Of a DNA stretch of 5,581 nucleotides, positions 5,374-5,581 are shown piece by piece. Within the stretch, counting starts at the first letter, position 1. Every line of letters begins with the position of its first letter. Source of the stretch: Candidatus Poribacteria bacterium. GTDB lineage: Bacteria; Poribacteria; DTPJ01; WJIO01. The DNA lies in NCBI GenBank assembly GCA_014730235.1, contig WJIO01000347.1, positions 1-5,581 of the forward strand, given 5' to 3'. The notes below the pieces were generated by a model. It worked only from the letters and a program-made list of their open reading frames with translations, made no database searches and was not told where the DNA came from. Both the position numbers and the translations under genes were made by a program.

Positions 5374-5526
5374 CTTCCGGGTTCAGTGGGGTAAAGATAA
5401 GAAACTTCTTTACGCTGTCATTCCTGCGAAACTCTTATTCCTTTTTGCTCAAGCTTTTTCAAAAAGCTTAAAGCAGGAATGACAAGATGAGGAAATTTTC
5501 AATTATAACCACACTTAACCCGGAAG
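5374..5526. repeat. 153-bp element with terminal inverted repeats and nested palindromes (MITE-like)
   Basis: The ends are inverted repeats of 19 bp, 5374-5392 and 5508-5526, agreeing at 17 positions (CTTCCGGGTTMAGTGKGGT). Inside, TGTCATTCCTGC (5416-5427) pairs perfectly with GCAGGAATGACA (5473-5484). Within that, AAGCTTTTT (5451-5459) pairs with AAAAAGCTT (5461-5469) around one base. A further hairpin, GTAAAGA/TCTTTAC (5391-5397 and 5407-5413), lies in the left part. Its left third is repeated at 2504-2553, and its inner palindrome core recurs at 881-959. No protein is encoded, so movement would need a transposase elsewhere. No clear target-site duplication is seen; AAAAAATT occurs on both sides but not at the exact ends. 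It lies between dnaA and the downstream DnaA boxes. Confidence 0.7.
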
Positions 5527-5539
5527 AAACAAAAAATTC

Positions 5540-5581
5540 TGTGGATAACCTGTGGATAACCTGTGGATAACCTGTGGATAA
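5540..5581 (-). other. oriC: Four tandem DnaA boxes downstream of dnaA, array continues past the window
   Basis: Exact TGTGGATAA copies start at 5540, 5551, 5562 and 5573, separated each time by CC, so every 11 bp. The last ends on the final base of the window, and the array may go on. A one-mismatch box, TCTGGATAA, is at 5348-5356. Boxes on both sides of dnaA indicate a bipartite origin, as known in Bacillus subtilis and Helicobacter. The rest of 5326-5539 holds only the 153-bp repeat element. Confidence 0.9.

Noticed and set aside
5451-5469. Hairpin AAGCTTTTT-C-AAAAAGCTT as a dnaA terminator
   Set aside because: It is AT-rich, lacks a T-run after it, and is better explained as the core of the 153-bp repeat element.
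5540-5581. Tandem repeats that might be read as a CRISPR or minisatellite
   Set aside because: The unit is only 11 bp and equals a DnaA box plus two bases, with no spacers, so it is an origin array.

Overview
This window looks like a chromosomal replication-origin region (oriC) built around dnaA. It comes from a moderately AT-rich, Gram-negative-type bacterium: the leftmost gene encodes a probable lipoprotein with Ser after the lipid-modified Cys, which favours an outer-membrane location. DnaA has the full four-domain bacterial layout. The DnaA style, the COG1313 radical SAM gene and the GTCATTCCTGC palindromic repeats would suit a Desulfobacterota-, Nitrospirota- or candidate-phylum-like lineage. 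That is only an impression; the sequence does not fix the taxon.

Layout. Left of the origin every gene is on the minus strand: a TPR lipoprotein cut by the window edge (1-703), a 379-bp AT-rich gap with a leader hairpin and a palindromic repeat (704-1082), a Mut7-C/PIN-like protein (1083-1559), a COG1313 radical SAM protein (1537-2463) that overlaps it by 23 bp, a 115-bp gap with half of a dispersed repeat, and an exported or membrane-anchored SUMF1-domain protein (2579-3385). A 587-bp non-coding origin region follows (3386-3972), then dnaA on the plus strand (3973-5325). Last comes a second non-coding segment (5326-5581) with a 153-bp nested inverted-repeat element and the start of another DnaA-box array that runs off the window. 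Genes on both sides point away from the origin, as expected for co-orientation with replication.

Origin. At least twelve DnaA boxes (TTATCCACA or its complement, one being TTATACACA) lie in clusters with exact 11-bp spacing: 3564-3594, 3759-3789, 3886-3905 and 5540-5581. Boxes both upstream and downstream of dnaA suggest a bipartite origin with DnaA autoregulation. A good sigma70-like promoter at 3485-3514 would give a leader of about 450 nt that crosses the upstream boxes.

Most unusual structure. A dispersed repeat family occurs three times: a complete 153-bp element with terminal inverted repeats and nested palindromes beside the downstream DnaA boxes (5374-5526), a left half (2504-2553, 47/50 identical), and a version of only the inner palindrome (881-959). 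I did not find a clear new multi-gene system. The best leads are this repeat family, the phased two-sided origin, and the overlapping radical SAM/PIN-like gene pair.
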